A stretch of 64,000 nt of DNA from Alkalibacter mobilis (GTDB lineage: Bacteria > Bacillota > Clostridia > Eubacteriales > Alkalibacteraceae): positions 1-64,000 of the forward strand of contig NZ_JADNRK010000009.1 of assembly GCF_015594845.1 (NCBI RefSeq), read 5' to 3'. Within the stretch, counting starts at the first letter, position 1. Each line of letters opens with the position of its first letter. Of this stretch, positions 27,872 through 37,107 are shown piece by piece. The position numbers and the translations under genes were made by a program. The notes below the pieces were generated by a model. That model made no database searches, was not told the DNA's origin, and worked only from the letters and a program-made list of their open reading frames with translations.

Positions 27872-28204
27872 ATCCAACCTCTTTTCATATTTTCGTATTT
27901 TTGATCCAATCAAATTTAATTATAACCTTTCACAGTTACGGAAATCAAACCTCAAAACAATTATGATAAATAAGCCCCACTCTCATCTGATTAACGCCAC
28001 ATTGATTTATTGTGTAAATTTTATCACTCATCATTTGTTAAAATTCAACTTTATATATGCTTTCGTCATTTCGAACAAGATTTAAACCAATTTTCGGCAA
28101 TATTGATATATATTATTGTCAGATTTATCTATATAATTCGTTTAAATGAACGATAGTTAATTAATTAATTATCAATTTTTGAATTAGGAAGGGGATATCA
28201 GTCA
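27872..28204. other. Intergenic region before the Tat flavoprotein cassette
   Basis: 333 bases with no gene. It must hold divergent promoters for sbcDC and the flavoprotein. A TATAAT lies at 28132-28137 on the plus strand, but there is no good -35 at 17 bases. A repeated TTAA tract follows near 28158-28171. No riboswitch or clear palindrome was seen. Confidence 0.5.
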
Positions 28205-29746
28205 ATGGAGAAAAAAGGAGTTAGCCGTAGAGATTTTATTAAAGGCGCTGCTGTAGGAACTATCGGAGTTGCCACAATGGGAATTTTCGGAGCTTGTTCG
28301 CAAGAAGGTTCCGGCAACACCACAAAAGACATCAAATGGGATAAAGAGACAGAGGTACTCGTAGTTGGGGCAGGTGGAACAGGTGTCGCAGCTGCTGCTC
28401 AAGCATCTATCGACGGTGCAGCAGTATTGATACTCGAAAAGGCCGGTATTGCAGGTGGAACTACCAACTATTCAGGCGGTGTAATGCAGGCTGCAGGAAC
28501 AGAATTTCAAAAGAACCTGACAAGTTTCAAGAACGATACAGCAGAAAATCACTTTCAATTGTGGTTAAGGGCAGGAGAAGGTTTAGTCGATGAAGAACTT
28601 GTAAAAGATTTGGCTTACGGTGCCGCTGATCATATTTCCTGGTTGTCAGGACTTGGTTTGAACTTTACAAGTGTTTACGGACATTGCAACATACCATACG
28701 TCGATAAAAACTTATTTGCCGACAGAATACACGTCTACGAAGGTGGGGGCGGCCATGGCGGAGGCGTTCCATTGGTACAAGCCATGCTTAATACAGCTTT
28801 GGACAAAGGTGCGGTCATCGAATACGAAACCGAAGTTACTGATTTGATAGCGAATGATGATGGAGAAGTAATCGGGGTTGTTGCAAACCAAGGTGGAAAA
28901 GCCCTCAATATAAAAGCTAAAAAAGGTGTAATATTGGCAGCAGCAGGCGTAGACAACAACAAGGAAATGGCTAAAGAATTAGCTCCTCAGCAATATTGGT
29001 CTTTGAATAATGGAGTTCCGTTGTGTGCCGAGACAGATACCGGTGATGGAATAAGGATGGCAATGGAGATCGGTGCTGCAGTCTGCGGATTTGGTGGAAC
29101 AATAGATTTCTGTGGTAAAACAGGTGCGGCCACTGACAATAGAGTACCCATGTTCCCATCATTCATAGTCAACAAACAAGGAAGAAGATTTGTAAGTGAA
29201 GATGCTACATATGCATTCCATTACAGAGCTATTTTCCAACAAGAAAGTCAATTTGGAGCACCCACTTATATGATCTTCGGAGAAAGCAGTCTTTCAGATG
29301 AATTCGCAAGATGGACAACTGAAAGCCTAGAAAAAGATATCGCAGACGGTGTGGTCATAAAAGGTGCAACTATTGAAGAACTTGCACAAAAGATTGATGT
29401 TGATGCCGTAAACCTTGCTGCAACCCTTTCGACTTGGAACTCAGATGCCAATAGCGGTTCTGATAACCAATTTGATCGTGAAACTGGAATCAAGCCAATT
29501 TCTGGTCCGTTTTACGCATATAAAAACGTTGCATTCAATCTGGGAGCCATCGGTGGTGTCAAAATCAATACAGATGCACAGGCAATCGATACAGACGGCG
29601 AAATCATTCCAAGACTATATGCAGGTGGATTAAATGCTGGTGGATGGCTGGGTCCATATTATCCAGGTTCCGGTACAGCTATAATAGGAACAGTACATTG
29701 GGGCAGAAAAGCAGGTGCCCATGCCGCAAAGCTGACTTCTCTTTAA
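28205..29746 (+). CDS. Tat-exported FAD flavoprotein reductase (fumarate reductase family), lipoprotein
   Basis: 513 residues. Twin-arginine signal S7-R-R-D-F-I-K followed by a hydrophobic stretch and lipobox FGAC with Cys31, so the folded, FAD-loaded protein is exported by Tat and anchored outside. FAD site VVGAGGTG (55-60 are G-A-G-G-T-G) and the GGTTNYSGG segment match the FAD_binding_2 family of fumarate, urocanate and related reductases. The C-terminal GGLNAGGWLGPYYPGSGTA closes the FAD fold. It has no fused FMN or haem domain; a separate FMN protein is encoded at 31160. It likely reduces a small unsaturated acceptor outside the membrane. The acceptor is unknown. TatA/TatC genes follow directly. 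Confidence 0.9.
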   Translation: MEKKGVSRRDFIKGAAVGTIGVATMGIFGACSQEGSGNTTKDIKWDKETEVLVVGAGGTGVAAAAQASIDGAAVLILEKAGIAGGTTNYSGGVMQAAGTEFQKNLTSFKNDTAENHFQLWLRAGEGLVDEELVKDLAYGAADHISWLSGLGLNFTSVYGHCNIPYVDKNLFADRIHVYEGGGGHGGGVPLVQAMLNTALDKGAVIEYETEVTDLIANDDGEVIGVVANQGGKALNIKAKKGVILAAAGVDNNKEMAKELAPQQYWSLNNGVPLCAETDTGDGIRMAMEIGAAVCGFGGTIDFCGKTGAATDNRVPMFPSFIVNKQGRRFVSEDATYAFHYRAIFQQESQFGAPTYMIFGESSLSDEFARWTTESLEKDIADGVVIKGATIEELAQKIDVDAVNLAATLSTWNSDANSGSDNQFDRETGIKPISGPFYAYKNVAFNLGAIGGVKINTDAQAIDTDGEIIPRLYAGGLNAGGWLGPYYPGSGTAIIGTVHWGRKAGAHAAKLTSL

Positions 29747-29752
29747 TTTAAA

Positions 29753-29787
29753 TTCAAGCTGGAACACCTTATGGGTTTCAGCTTGAA
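29753..29787 (+). other. Intercistronic hairpin
   Basis: TTCAAGCTG (29753-29761) and CAGCTTGAA (29779-29787) form a perfect 9-pair stem just after the flavoprotein stop, with no T-tract. It may protect the upstream message or lower downstream expression of the Tat genes. Confidence 0.55.
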
Positions 29788-29823
29788 ATCCAGCATTTTG
29801 AAGTTAAAGAAAGTAGGTGAATT

Positions 29824-30165
29824 ATGAGAATAGGTACATCTGAATTAATAGTAGTACTGATCGTGGCCTTATTGGTTCTTGGTCCGGAAAAATTACCTTC
29901 TTACGCCAAAAAACTTGGTAGTGCTTTGAATAAAATAAAAAGTTACACAAGCGATCTGACCAAAAACATAGACGAAAATATAGTTGAACCCATGGCCAAG
30001 GTAAAAGAACCCATAGAAAAAGCTACCAAGCCTCTAAATACTATTAAAGACGAAATCAACAAACCGTTTATCGAGACAAAAAAATCAATTGAAAATATCG
30101 GAAAAACTCATGAAAACAAAGTGAATCCACCGGAGGCCGAATCTCTGGAAGTCGTTTCACAATAA
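29824..30165 (+). CDS. tatA: TatA/TatB-like translocase subunit
   Basis: 113 residues. N-terminal membrane helix MRIGTSELIVVLIVALLVLGPEKLP with the usual GPEKLP hinge, then an amphipathic helix (YAKKLGSALNKIKSYTSDL). The long, charged C-terminal tail with repeated KEPIEKATKP-like segments is closer to TatB in length than to TatA. It forms the Tat pore or docking complex with TatC. A second, shorter TatA follows at 30185, so the two may divide the TatA and TatB jobs. Confidence 0.9.
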   Translation: MRIGTSELIVVLIVALLVLGPEKLPSYAKKLGSALNKIKSYTSDLTKNIDENIVEPMAKVKEPIEKATKPLNTIKDEINKPFIETKKSIENIGKTHENKVNPPEAESLEVVSQ

Positions 30166-30184
30166 ATAATAAAGGAGAATTACT

Positions 30185-30355
30185 ATGTTTGGTAGAATTG
30201 GTACATCTGAATTATTAATTATTTTAGGGATCGCTCTGATAGTTTTCGGACCGAAACAACTTCCTAAACTTGGCAGGACTTTTGGTGCCACTATTAAAAG
30301 CTTCAAAGATGGAGTAGAAGATGATACTTCCGAATCGGAGATGGAAAAAAGCTAA
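30185..30355 (+). CDS. tatA: TatA small translocase subunit
   Basis: 56 residues, ATG after AAAGGAGAA. Single membrane helix with FGRIGTSELLIILGIALIVFGPKQLP, then a short amphipathic helix LGRTFGATIKSFKDG and an acidic tail. It is a standard-size TatA and is too short for a 60-residue cut-off. It lies between the TatB-like gene and tatC, 19 and 17 bases from each. Confidence 0.93.
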   Translation: MFGRIGTSELLIILGIALIVFGPKQLPKLGRTFGATIKSFKDGVEDDTSESEMEKS

Positions 30356-30372
30356 TTTAGGGGTCGATTTTT

Positions 30373-31137
30373 TTGAGAAACAAAAAAAAATTCAGAAAAA
30401 AATCTTCAAAGGATCATATGGGAATTGTTGAACATTTGGGAGAAGTCCGAAAAAGACTTTTTAAAATCATAATTGTGTTCTTCATTTTTTCCATGGTCAG
30501 TTTTAACTACGTAGACAAAATCGTCAGTATCCTGATCTCGAATTCAAAGGAATTGGGTTACTCTCTGGTTTATTTGGCTCCGGGTGAACTGTTCTCACAA
30601 TACATAAAAATATCGTTGATAATAGGGATTTGCCTGTCATCTCCGATAATATTGTACCAATTATGGGCTTTTATCAAGCCAGGTTTGAAAAAGGGAGAAA
30701 AGGCAGTAGTTTTTTTATCCCTGCTGGCCGGATTGCTTTGTTTTATTATTGGTGCATCATTTGCGTATATACTGGCTTTGCCGATAATGCTAAACTTTTT
30801 TATGACAGTAGATCAAAATCAGTTGGTCACTCCAACTATTTCAATACAAAGTTACATAAATTTCATTATTTCCACTTTGCTCACTTTTGGTATTGTCTTC
30901 GAAATGCCGGTGATTACAGTTTTGTTGAGTCAACTGGGGCTAATTCGATCCGAATGGCTCGTCAAAAGCAGGAAAGTCGTTATAGTGTTGCTATTTCTCA
31001 TTGGTGCGTTAATTACGCCGCCTGAGATTGTTTCACAGATTTTAGTTGCTTTGCCCATGCTTTTGCTTTTCGAAATCAGTGTATTACTTAGCAAACTTAT
31101 AGGGCGAAGAAAGCAAAAGAGAGAAAACGAAATATAA
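30373..31137 (+). CDS. tatC: Tat translocase TatC
   Basis: 254 residues from a TTG with AGGGG upstream; an ATG at 30418 (after AAAGGAT) would remove 15 basic residues and is an equally possible start. MGIVEHLGEVRKRLF is the conserved N-terminal recognition site for twin-arginine signals. About six membrane helices follow, with APGELFSQYIKIS, LYQLWAFIKPGLKKGEKAV, FGIVFEMPVI and LFLIGALITPPEIVSQ as family landmarks. TatC reads the twin-arginine signal; the only visible client in the window is the flavoprotein at 28205. Confidence 0.95.
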   Translation: MRNKKKFRKKSSKDHMGIVEHLGEVRKRLFKIIIVFFIFSMVSFNYVDKIVSILISNSKELGYSLVYLAPGELFSQYIKISLIIGICLSSPIILYQLWAFIKPGLKKGEKAVVFLSLLAGLLCFIIGASFAYILALPIMLNFFMTVDQNQLVTPTISIQSYINFIISTLLTFGIVFEMPVITVLLSQLGLIRSEWLVKSRKVVIVLLFLIGALITPPEIVSQILVALPMLLLFEISVLLSKLIGRRKQKRENEI

Positions 31138-31159
31138 TTAATACATTAAGGAGAACTTT

Positions 31160-31519
31160 ATGAAAAAAATCAAACTGTTACTAATTACACTTGTCACGAT
31201 CACAATAATTGTTGCAACCCTTGGTTGCAGTTCCTCCACTTCATCGTCAATGTACAAAGACGGTACATATGAAGGAACCAGCGATTTGGGCATGCATTCC
31301 GGTCTCAAAGTGTCAGTTACTGTTACTGACGGAAAGATATCCGATGTTTCAGTAATCGAACATGGAGAAACTGAAGGAATCGGCACCATAGCCTTTGATA
31401 AATTGGAAGAGGCGATTATTGCAGCACAATCAACAGAAGTAGACTCCATATCCGGTGCCACTAAAACTTCAGGGGGCATAAAAGATGCAGTCAACACTGC
31501 ATTGGAACAGGCGAAATAA
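31160..31519 (+). CDS. Exported FMN-binding lipoprotein (RnfG/NqrC-type domain)
   Basis: 119 residues, ATG after AAGGAGAAC. Lipoprotein signal ending LGC (Cys23). The mature part is an FMN_bind domain: YKDGTYEG.....GLKVSVTVTDGKISDVSV, and the flavinylation motif D-S-I-S-G-A-T-K-T at residues 95-103, where ApbE attaches FMN to Thr. It would carry electrons outside the membrane to the flavoprotein encoded at 28205, replacing the FMN domain fused in many such reductases. ApbE itself is not in the window. It is the last gene of the Tat cassette and ends at a strong terminator. Confidence 0.9.
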   Translation: MKKIKLLLITLVTITIIVATLGCSSSTSSSMYKDGTYEGTSDLGMHSGLKVSVTVTDGKISDVSVIEHGETEGIGTIAFDKLEEAIIAAQSTEVDSISGATKTSGGIKDAVNTALEQAK

Positions 31520-31522
31520 TCG

Positions 31523-31556
31523 ATAGAGGTTCTGCTTAGGCAGAACCTCTATTTTT
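31523..31556. terminator. Bidirectional terminator
   Basis: Perfect 13-pair stem (31523-31535 with 31540-31552), TTAG loop, T-tract. The stop codon of the convergent PucR-type gene lies in the loop, so the hairpin serves both units. Confidence 0.93.
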
Positions 31557-33047
31557 CATAATATTTATGGAGGTTTGAATTTGCCTGCAAATCCGGTCAT
31601 CATCCAACGAAACCCCTAAAATTTCTTCCGCTTTTTTTATCCTGTAATTTAACGTATTCCTGTGAATGTGTATCATTTCCGAAGCTTGCGGAATATTTTT
31701 AAAACAATTTAAATATGTAGATAAAGTATCAGTAAAATCAGTTCCGTGAGCCTTGTCATATTCGATCAATTTATGAGTCCCTGAATAAATGAACATCTTG
31801 CAGTCTTCATCTTTATTCAAAGTGTCGTAAAAATATACTTCATAGTACTCATTAAAGCAATGTATATTCGTCTCTTTTTTTTCTTTAACTCCATAGTCGT
31901 AAGCCACTTTTGATTGTCTATAGTAGAAAAAACCGTCTGTCAAATCAAAGAAATCATCACTTACGCCACAGTCAAAATCAATTTTTTTAAGGATCCTTCC
32001 TATTTTCTCGATCCCATTGTATTTGTCGCCTCCATAAAGCAAAACTACCAAATTTGATCCGTGCATTGTAGTCTGAACTTTAGGTATTTCTCTTATGATC
32101 GTATCTTGAATATTTCTTAGTGTTGATATATGAAAATTTTTAATATCAAAAGGTATGTCAACGATTTTATATGGTGGTTTCCAATTGGTCTTGGAAATTT
32201 CAAAAGAGTATTCCAGCTTGTTTCTGTCTGCAAGATCTCCCTCTATTATATTTGAGAGAAGTGTTTGTTTGTAGGACGATTCTTCAGCATTTGGAGGATC
32301 AGTATCCAACAAAATATTTACAATTACTTTATTGAGACTTTCGACGATTTCCAAATCAATATTTTTGAAAGTTCGATATGATTCCAAGACTCCAATTACA
32401 CCGAAAAAATTCTTGCCGTCAGAAATTTTTCTGGCGATCCGTTTAAAGTTGCCTGCAAATCCCCAGTCGAGAAAGAAAGGAAAATTTCTTTTTAGTGTTT
32501 CTTCCTTGGTTTTGTCAGATTCTATTTGATTCATCAGTTCCTGGGTTGCATACCCTTTTTCTCTAATATTGTCCCAAACCGGTTCATTCAGTCTTTTATC
32601 AGGATACAGATCAATCAATCTATACCTGGAATCAGTGACGATAATTGGATTTTCGAGATATTTGAATGTCAACTCCAAGATATGTCTCAAATTACGCTTT
32701 TCAATGATTGCCTCAAACATATCATTTTTATATTGAAGTACTAAATTTTCATTAGTTAGCAAATCTTTGATTATCTCTGCTGATTTTTCAATCATGTTTT
32801 CTTTTACTACGATAAAGTTGCACTCGCATCCGTATTGGCAATCCACTGGCTTGTCTGAAATAATTATTTTCCCATCAATTCGTTTTGTAAACTCAGCGCT
32901 CTTCCCATAAAATATAACGTTCTTGTTTTTGATACAATTTTCATCTGAAACGTGATATATATTATTTATATCAATTTCCAGAATATTTGTACTAATAAAA
33001 TCCGTCTTATAATTTTCAATATACTGTAGAAGGTTTTTGATTCTCAC
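31536..33047 (-). CDS. PucR-type transcriptional regulator
   Basis: 503 residues, start after AAGGAGG. The C-terminal 60 residues are the PucR-type HTH (LSTYLNCFKNIPQASEMIHIHRNTLNYRIKKAEEILG). The central part resembles the CdaR GGDEF-like domain, and the N-terminal 240 residues hold a possible small-molecule-sensing region (PIIVTDSRYRLIDLYPD). PucR/CdaR proteins usually activate genes for using a particular substrate. It faces the Tat flavoprotein cassette across a shared terminator and is the nearest regulator, so it may respond to the acceptor of that reductase; this is inference. Confidence 0.88.
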   Translation of the reverse strand: MRIKNLLQYIENYKTDFISTNILEIDINNIYHVSDENCIKNKNVIFYGKSAEFTKRIDGKIIISDKPVDCQYGCECNFIVVKENMIEKSAEIIKDLLTNENLVLQYKNDMFEAIIEKRNLRHILELTFKYLENPIIVTDSRYRLIDLYPDKRLNEPVWDNIREKGYATQELMNQIESDKTKEETLKRNFPFFLDWGFAGNFKRIARKISDGKNFFGVIGVLESYRTFKNIDLEIVESLNKVIVNILLDTDPPNAEESSYKQTLLSNIIEGDLADRNKLEYSFEISKTNWKPPYKIVDIPFDIKNFHISTLRNIQDTIIREIPKVQTTMHGSNLVVLLYGGDKYNGIEKIGRILKKIDFDCGVSDDFFDLTDGFFYYRQSKVAYDYGVKEKKETNIHCFNEYYEVYFYDTLNKDEDCKMFIYSGTHKLIEYDKAHGTDFTDTLSTYLNCFKNIPQASEMIHIHRNTLNYRIKKAEEILGVSLDDDRICRQIQTSINIMKNRGSA

Positions 33048-33159
33048 GGTTTCCTCCTTAATTTTATTTTACGCACTTATCCAATTGAAATACAAATTCT
33101 ATTAGTGAATTATATCATTTATTGAAAATTAATGAAATTAATATGAAATTTCTTGCAAA

Positions 33160-33206
33160 TAAAAAATCCAAAGCAGGTGAATGGCTACAGCACTTATCTG
33201 CTTTGG
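33160..33206 (-). terminator. Intrinsic terminator of MCP gene
   Basis: CCAAAGCAG/CTGCTTTGG stem with a 21-base loop, then ATTTTTT on the minus strand. Confidence 0.85.
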
Positions 33207-33231
33207 AAATTAATTTTTATTATTATGTTTG

Positions 33232-35271
33232 CTAAATCATAAATTTCTCTATTTGCGCATTAAGCTCTTCAGCAATTTTAGATAATTCCTCACTGGAGTT
33301 GGATATTTCAGTCATGGAAGCCGTCTGCTCTTCAACCGATGCTGAAGCTTGCTGACTACCTGCGGCATTTTCCTCAGATATTGCAGAAAGATTCTCCATG
33401 ACCAGCTGAATGATCTGCTTTTGATTAGTCATTTCGTTTCCGGAATTGTTCACCTTTTCTATAGCTTCTTTCATCTCTTCGATTGCATCGGAAATACCTT
33501 TAAACTTATTACTTGTTAAATCCACACTGTTGCTCTGAGATTTCACTACATCTTCAACTTCCTCCATAGTTTGAACCGCAGATTCAATTTTTTCAGAAAG
33601 ATCTTTGATGACTTTGCTTATCTCTTGAGTAAATTGGTTGGACTGCTCCGCCAGGGTTCTGATCTCATCTGCAACAACTGCGAAACCCTTGCCTGCTTCA
33701 CCCGCTCTTGCAGCCTCAATAGCAGCATTCAATGCAAGTAAATTAGTCTGATCAGCTATGTTTTTTATCATTTCACTGGCAGTGACGATTTCTTTGGCGC
33801 TCGCACTTGTATTTTTGATCACTTCCTGAACATCTCTGGATGACTTCCTGCTTATTTCTGTTTTTTCCACAAGATCTTTGATCAGTTTCAATCCCTCATC
33901 TTTCAAGTTGTTTACCCTGGAAGTGGAATCATTGAGATTTGTTATGTATGTTGCATTTGAATTGACAACTTCACCCAATTCAGTCACAGATTGAAATCCT
34001 TTTTCAGTATCGTTAGCCTGCTCGCTTGCCCCGTTGGCAATCCCTTGAATAGCCATGGAAACTTCATCAGCTGCCTTTGCTGCTTCATGAGCCGTGGCAG
34101 TAAGTTCTTCTGAATGAGCCGCCACTTGTTGAGATTTGTCCATAACATTTTTTATGATATGACGTATGGATATCTGCATACTACTTACAGCTTGAGAAAT
34201 TTCTCCAAATTCATCAGTTTTATTTATAAGGTCTGAAGGTACATCTTGGCTGAAATCTCCAGATGCCATTATATTCATCTTTTCATTGAGCTTTCTTATG
34301 GTTTTCACAGCACCATTTGAAGTTGTAAATAATATAAAACCAAGTAAAAGTAAAGCCAACAATCCCGAAACTGCGATGGTTATAATATTTTTCATCACAG
34401 TTGCATTTACATCTTCCATAGAATATGCGATATTTATGGCCCCTACTCTGTTTCCGTCTATTTCAGCCGGTATTACGATATCGTAGACAGGGATTTTTTC
34501 ATCTCCATAACTGGAACTTGAAGAATGGTCTTCCCCCTTGTCGATAGCCGAAACTACACTTGTCTTGTCTGCTGCATCTGATCCAACGCTTTCGATGTCA
34601 CTATGTGCGCTTACCTTGTAATTATTGTCTACAAACATCGCATACACTATTTCTTCGCTTGATGCCAAATCTTCAACCAATCGTTGATACCCGAATTGTT
34701 CAGTCAATTTATTAACACTGTCGGCCTCTATGCCCACTTGAACAAAAGTGCCGTCCGAATTCTTAACGTTACCATATTTAAAGTATATTCCTGTTTCAAC
34801 GTCAGCCCTTATGTTTTCCATCAACTCTGTCTGGTTGTTTCTGGCAAATTCAAAAAGCGGATGATCCGGCGACGGTTCCCACCCAACGTATTCAATTATG
34901 TTTGAATATTCAATTATGCCATCTGCATTGTAATAATTGATTTGATCAACACCCAGATCCACCGCGAGTTTGGTTATTCGTTCATTGCTCAGTTCATTTC
35001 CCAAACTTGCAGCAACTTTGGCAGCTCCTCTGATTTGATTTTCGATCAATTCATTGATTACCTCCAAAGAATCGGTGTTGTCCTCCAACCTGCTTTCAAA
35101 CTCCTGCAAAATGAATAATCCGTTTTGATCCATTTGATGGATCAAGCTGGATCTGCTTGTCAGCGAAGATATGATTCCGATGGAAATTACAGAAAGTATA
35201 ACAACGATGATCGGTATGACAAGTAATTTAGTCTTTATTGAATTTTTCCTCTTTTTCACGTTATTGCCCAT
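33232..35271 (-). CDS. Methyl-accepting chemotaxis protein
   Basis: 679 residues, ATG after AGGAGGGG. First membrane helix at about residues 14-33, then an extracellular sensor of about 260 residues with the dCache-like pattern ([30 protein letters not shown]), second membrane helix near 295-315, HAMP ([19 protein letters not shown]), and the signalling domain with the hairpin tip [28 protein letters not shown]. It relays an external ligand to CheA. The neighbours do not reveal the ligand. Confidence 0.94.
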   Translation of the reverse strand: MGNNVKKRKNSIKTKLLVIPIIVVILSVISIGIISSLTSRSSLIHQMDQNGLFILQEFESRLEDNTDSLEVINELIENQIRGAAKVAASLGNELSNERITKLAVDLGVDQINYYNADGIIEYSNIIEYVGWEPSPDHPLFEFARNNQTELMENIRADVETGIYFKYGNVKNSDGTFVQVGIEADSVNKLTEQFGYQRLVEDLASSEEIVYAMFVDNNYKVSAHSDIESVGSDAADKTSVVSAIDKGEDHSSSSSYGDEKIPVYDIVIPAEIDGNRVGAINIAYSMEDVNATVMKNIITIAVSGLLALLLLGFILFTTSNGAVKTIRKLNEKMNIMASGDFSQDVPSDLINKTDEFGEISQAVSSMQISIRHIIKNVMDKSQQVAAHSEELTATAHEAAKAADEVSMAIQGIANGASEQANDTEKGFQSVTELGEVVNSNATYITNLNDSTSRVNNLKDEGLKLIKDLVEKTEISRKSSRDVQEVIKNTSASAKEIVTASEMIKNIADQTNLLALNAAIEAARAGEAGKGFAVVADEIRTLAEQSNQFTQEISKVIKDLSEKIESAVQTMEEVEDVVKSQSNSVDLTSNKFKGISDAIEEMKEAIEKVNNSGNEMTNQKQIIQLVMENLSAISEENAAGSQQASASVEEQTASMTEISNSSEELSKIAEELNAQIEKFMI

Positions 35272-35385
35272 TTTTCCCCTCCTATTTAATATGATAAAAA
35301 TTTATAAAAAGTATCTTATTTATATTAAATCGGCAGTAAAGGGTTTTTGTTAAGAGCATCTATGATCGATTCGCAAAAAATTATG

Positions 35386-35416
35386 AAAAAATCGATGAGA
35401 AAACTCTCTCATCGAT
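35386..35416 (-). terminator. Intrinsic terminator of DUF362 gene
   Basis: ATCGATGAGA/TCTCATCGAT perfect stem (35391-35400 with 35407-35416) followed by five or more T on the minus strand. Confidence 0.9.
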
Positions 35417-35425
35417 TAAACCAAA

Positions 35426-36517
35426 TTAAATCTGCTTGCGTAAAAATTCTATTATTTCGATAGCTTTGGGAGGACATCCGTTAACGTAGTTATCAAATTC
35501 CTTGGTGCAGATACCAATTCCAATATCTCCGGTTTTGCCTTTGAAGCCTTGACCAATCGATATTTTTTTCTTAATTTTTCTCAATTCACCGGTTTCATCC
35601 AATCTGTCAAGAGCATGTATAAGGCTACCATAGCATGCACTGCATGCGTCATTTTCAATTACCAAGGAAGACAGTCTTTCCACTTTTCGCCCTGGTGAAA
35701 AAGTTTTTTCAAAACCTTTTGCTTCATTCAATTCGATCAGATTTGCTGAAGAAGTATCTGCATTCCCAACTCCAAGACTTTCAGCAAATTTTATGTATGG
35801 AACATCTTCCAAAGAATACCCCATTAAATCACAAATATACGCATCACATAATACTGGATCTGTTGCACCGATAATCCTGTTCATGGGCACAGGATTTCCA
35901 CCCTCTTCAAAGTTCAGGTCACCGCATATTCCATCGACTAGTATGAAATCATTTTTTGCAATTACATTTAGATGTGCAATGGGCTTATGCAATCCCATGG
36001 TATGGAATTTTCTTTTTTCCTTGTTGGGGATCACACCTTTGTTATTTTTAAGTGCACATGTTACATTCGTCTGGCAATGACCTTTTAAAACAGGCATATT
36101 TATCATAAAATCGACTTCCATAGCACTGTCGCATATATTTATATCCACACCTTTGCAATCGTACAACTTGTACGAATCCTTTTGAGTATCAATCAGTTCT
36201 ATCCCGTACTTTTTATGTAAATCCTTGTAACCGCAGGCCTGGAATGCTTCGGAAGTCCGATCTCCCACCCACGACCCTTCTATAACAGCCAAATTCTTGA
36301 ACCCCTTTTCCAGCAGATACTCTATGGCTCCAGCAACCATTTTCGGATGTGTCGTTGCTCCACCCTCTGCTGGTCTTGCTACTACAAGGTTAGGCTTTAA
36401 TCCTATTTTTCTGTTTTTGTCGCCTATCATTTCTTCGATTTTTGATGCCGCCAATACTTGTTTTGCCATCTCTTTGGGATCTTTTCCGTATACTATGATC
36501 AAATCTTTCTTGTCCAT
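35426..36517 (-). CDS. DUF362 family protein
   Basis: 363 residues, ATG after AAGGTGGGAG. DUF362 core: KPNLVVARPAEGGATTHP, EGSWVGDRTSEAF, MINMPVLKGHCQTNVTCALKNNKGVIP, HLNVIAKNDFILVDGICGDL, and a C-terminal Cys region with NDACSACYGSL and NGCPPKAIEI. The Cys residues suggest an iron-sulfur or metal site, though no classical CxxCxxCxxxC ferredoxin motif is complete. Family members are often near redox or corrinoid enzymes in anaerobes; biochemical role unsettled. It is probably a single-gene unit. Confidence 0.85.
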   Translation of the reverse strand: MDKKDLIIVYGKDPKEMAKQVLAASKIEEMIGDKNRKIGLKPNLVVARPAEGGATTHPKMVAGAIEYLLEKGFKNLAVIEGSWVGDRTSEAFQACGYKDLHKKYGIELIDTQKDSYKLYDCKGVDINICDSAMEVDFMINMPVLKGHCQTNVTCALKNNKGVIPNKEKRKFHTMGLHKPIAHLNVIAKNDFILVDGICGDLNFEEGGNPVPMNRIIGATDPVLCDAYICDLMGYSLEDVPYIKFAESLGVGNADTSSANLIELNEAKGFEKTFSPGRKVERLSSLVIENDACSACYGSLIHALDRLDETGELRKIKKKISIGQGFKGKTGDIGIGICTKEFDNYVNGCPPKAIEIIEFLRKQI

Positions 36518-36622
36518 AATCTCCCACCTTCCTTAGTTTAAATTCAATGATACTTCTATTTTTCCAGGCAAACAATGTTTAAATGGTACAAATCACGCCC
36601 TCGTTTCATATACAAAATACCC

Positions 36623-36793
36623 TTATCTATTTTTTCTAAGTATATTAAGTCCGGTAAAAAGCAAACCAACTCCTATGATGGTCAGGGATGGTCTCTCATA
36701 ACCCAATCCCATCAAATAGTTTACGGCATTGAACAAAAGCATCGCCAATCCTAACGCCCAAAACATGATTCCCTGAGTTCTCTTGTTTTTCAT
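36623..36793 (-). CDS. Small two-helix membrane protein
   Basis: 56 residues, ATG 36793 with TCGGAGGAAA directly upstream, a strong ribosome site that supports a real gene. Two hydrophobic stretches, IMFWALGLAMLLFNAVNYLMG and LTIIGVGLLFTGLNIL, are separated by a short polar GYERPS turn; basic residues lie at both ends (MKNKR and RKNR). No family recognised. It lies alone between the DUF362 gene and the selenium locus. Confidence 0.7.
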   Translation of the reverse strand: MKNKRTQGIMFWALGLAMLLFNAVNYLMGLGYERPSLTIIGVGLLFTGLNILRKNR

Positions 36794-37107
36794 AATTTCC
36801 TCCGATTCAATATATTTTATGCATTTTTTATTCGCAAGTGTATTTTCTACAAATAACTACTACTAAATTACTATAATACGTTCATTATGGTCAAGTCTAC
36901 CATTAATATATTATAAATAAATTTAGATTCGAAAACTTGCTCAATATCTATTTTAGCAAAATTTTCCAACATATAAATTCATATAGTAAAATATATTTAT
37001 AATACAAAAATACTCACGTTTAAATAGAGCGATTTCGTTGACTTTTATCAAAATTATGAATAAACTGTAATTGTAAGGGAATATAAATTTGAAAGGAGTT
37101 GTTAAAC
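36794..37107. promoter_or_regulatory. Intergenic region with sigma-A promoter of the Sec peroxiredoxin
   Basis: 314 very AT-rich bases without a gene. TTGACT (37038-37043), 17-base spacer and TAAACT (37061-37066) make a reasonable promoter for the peroxiredoxin. No clear PerR box was found. Confidence 0.6.
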
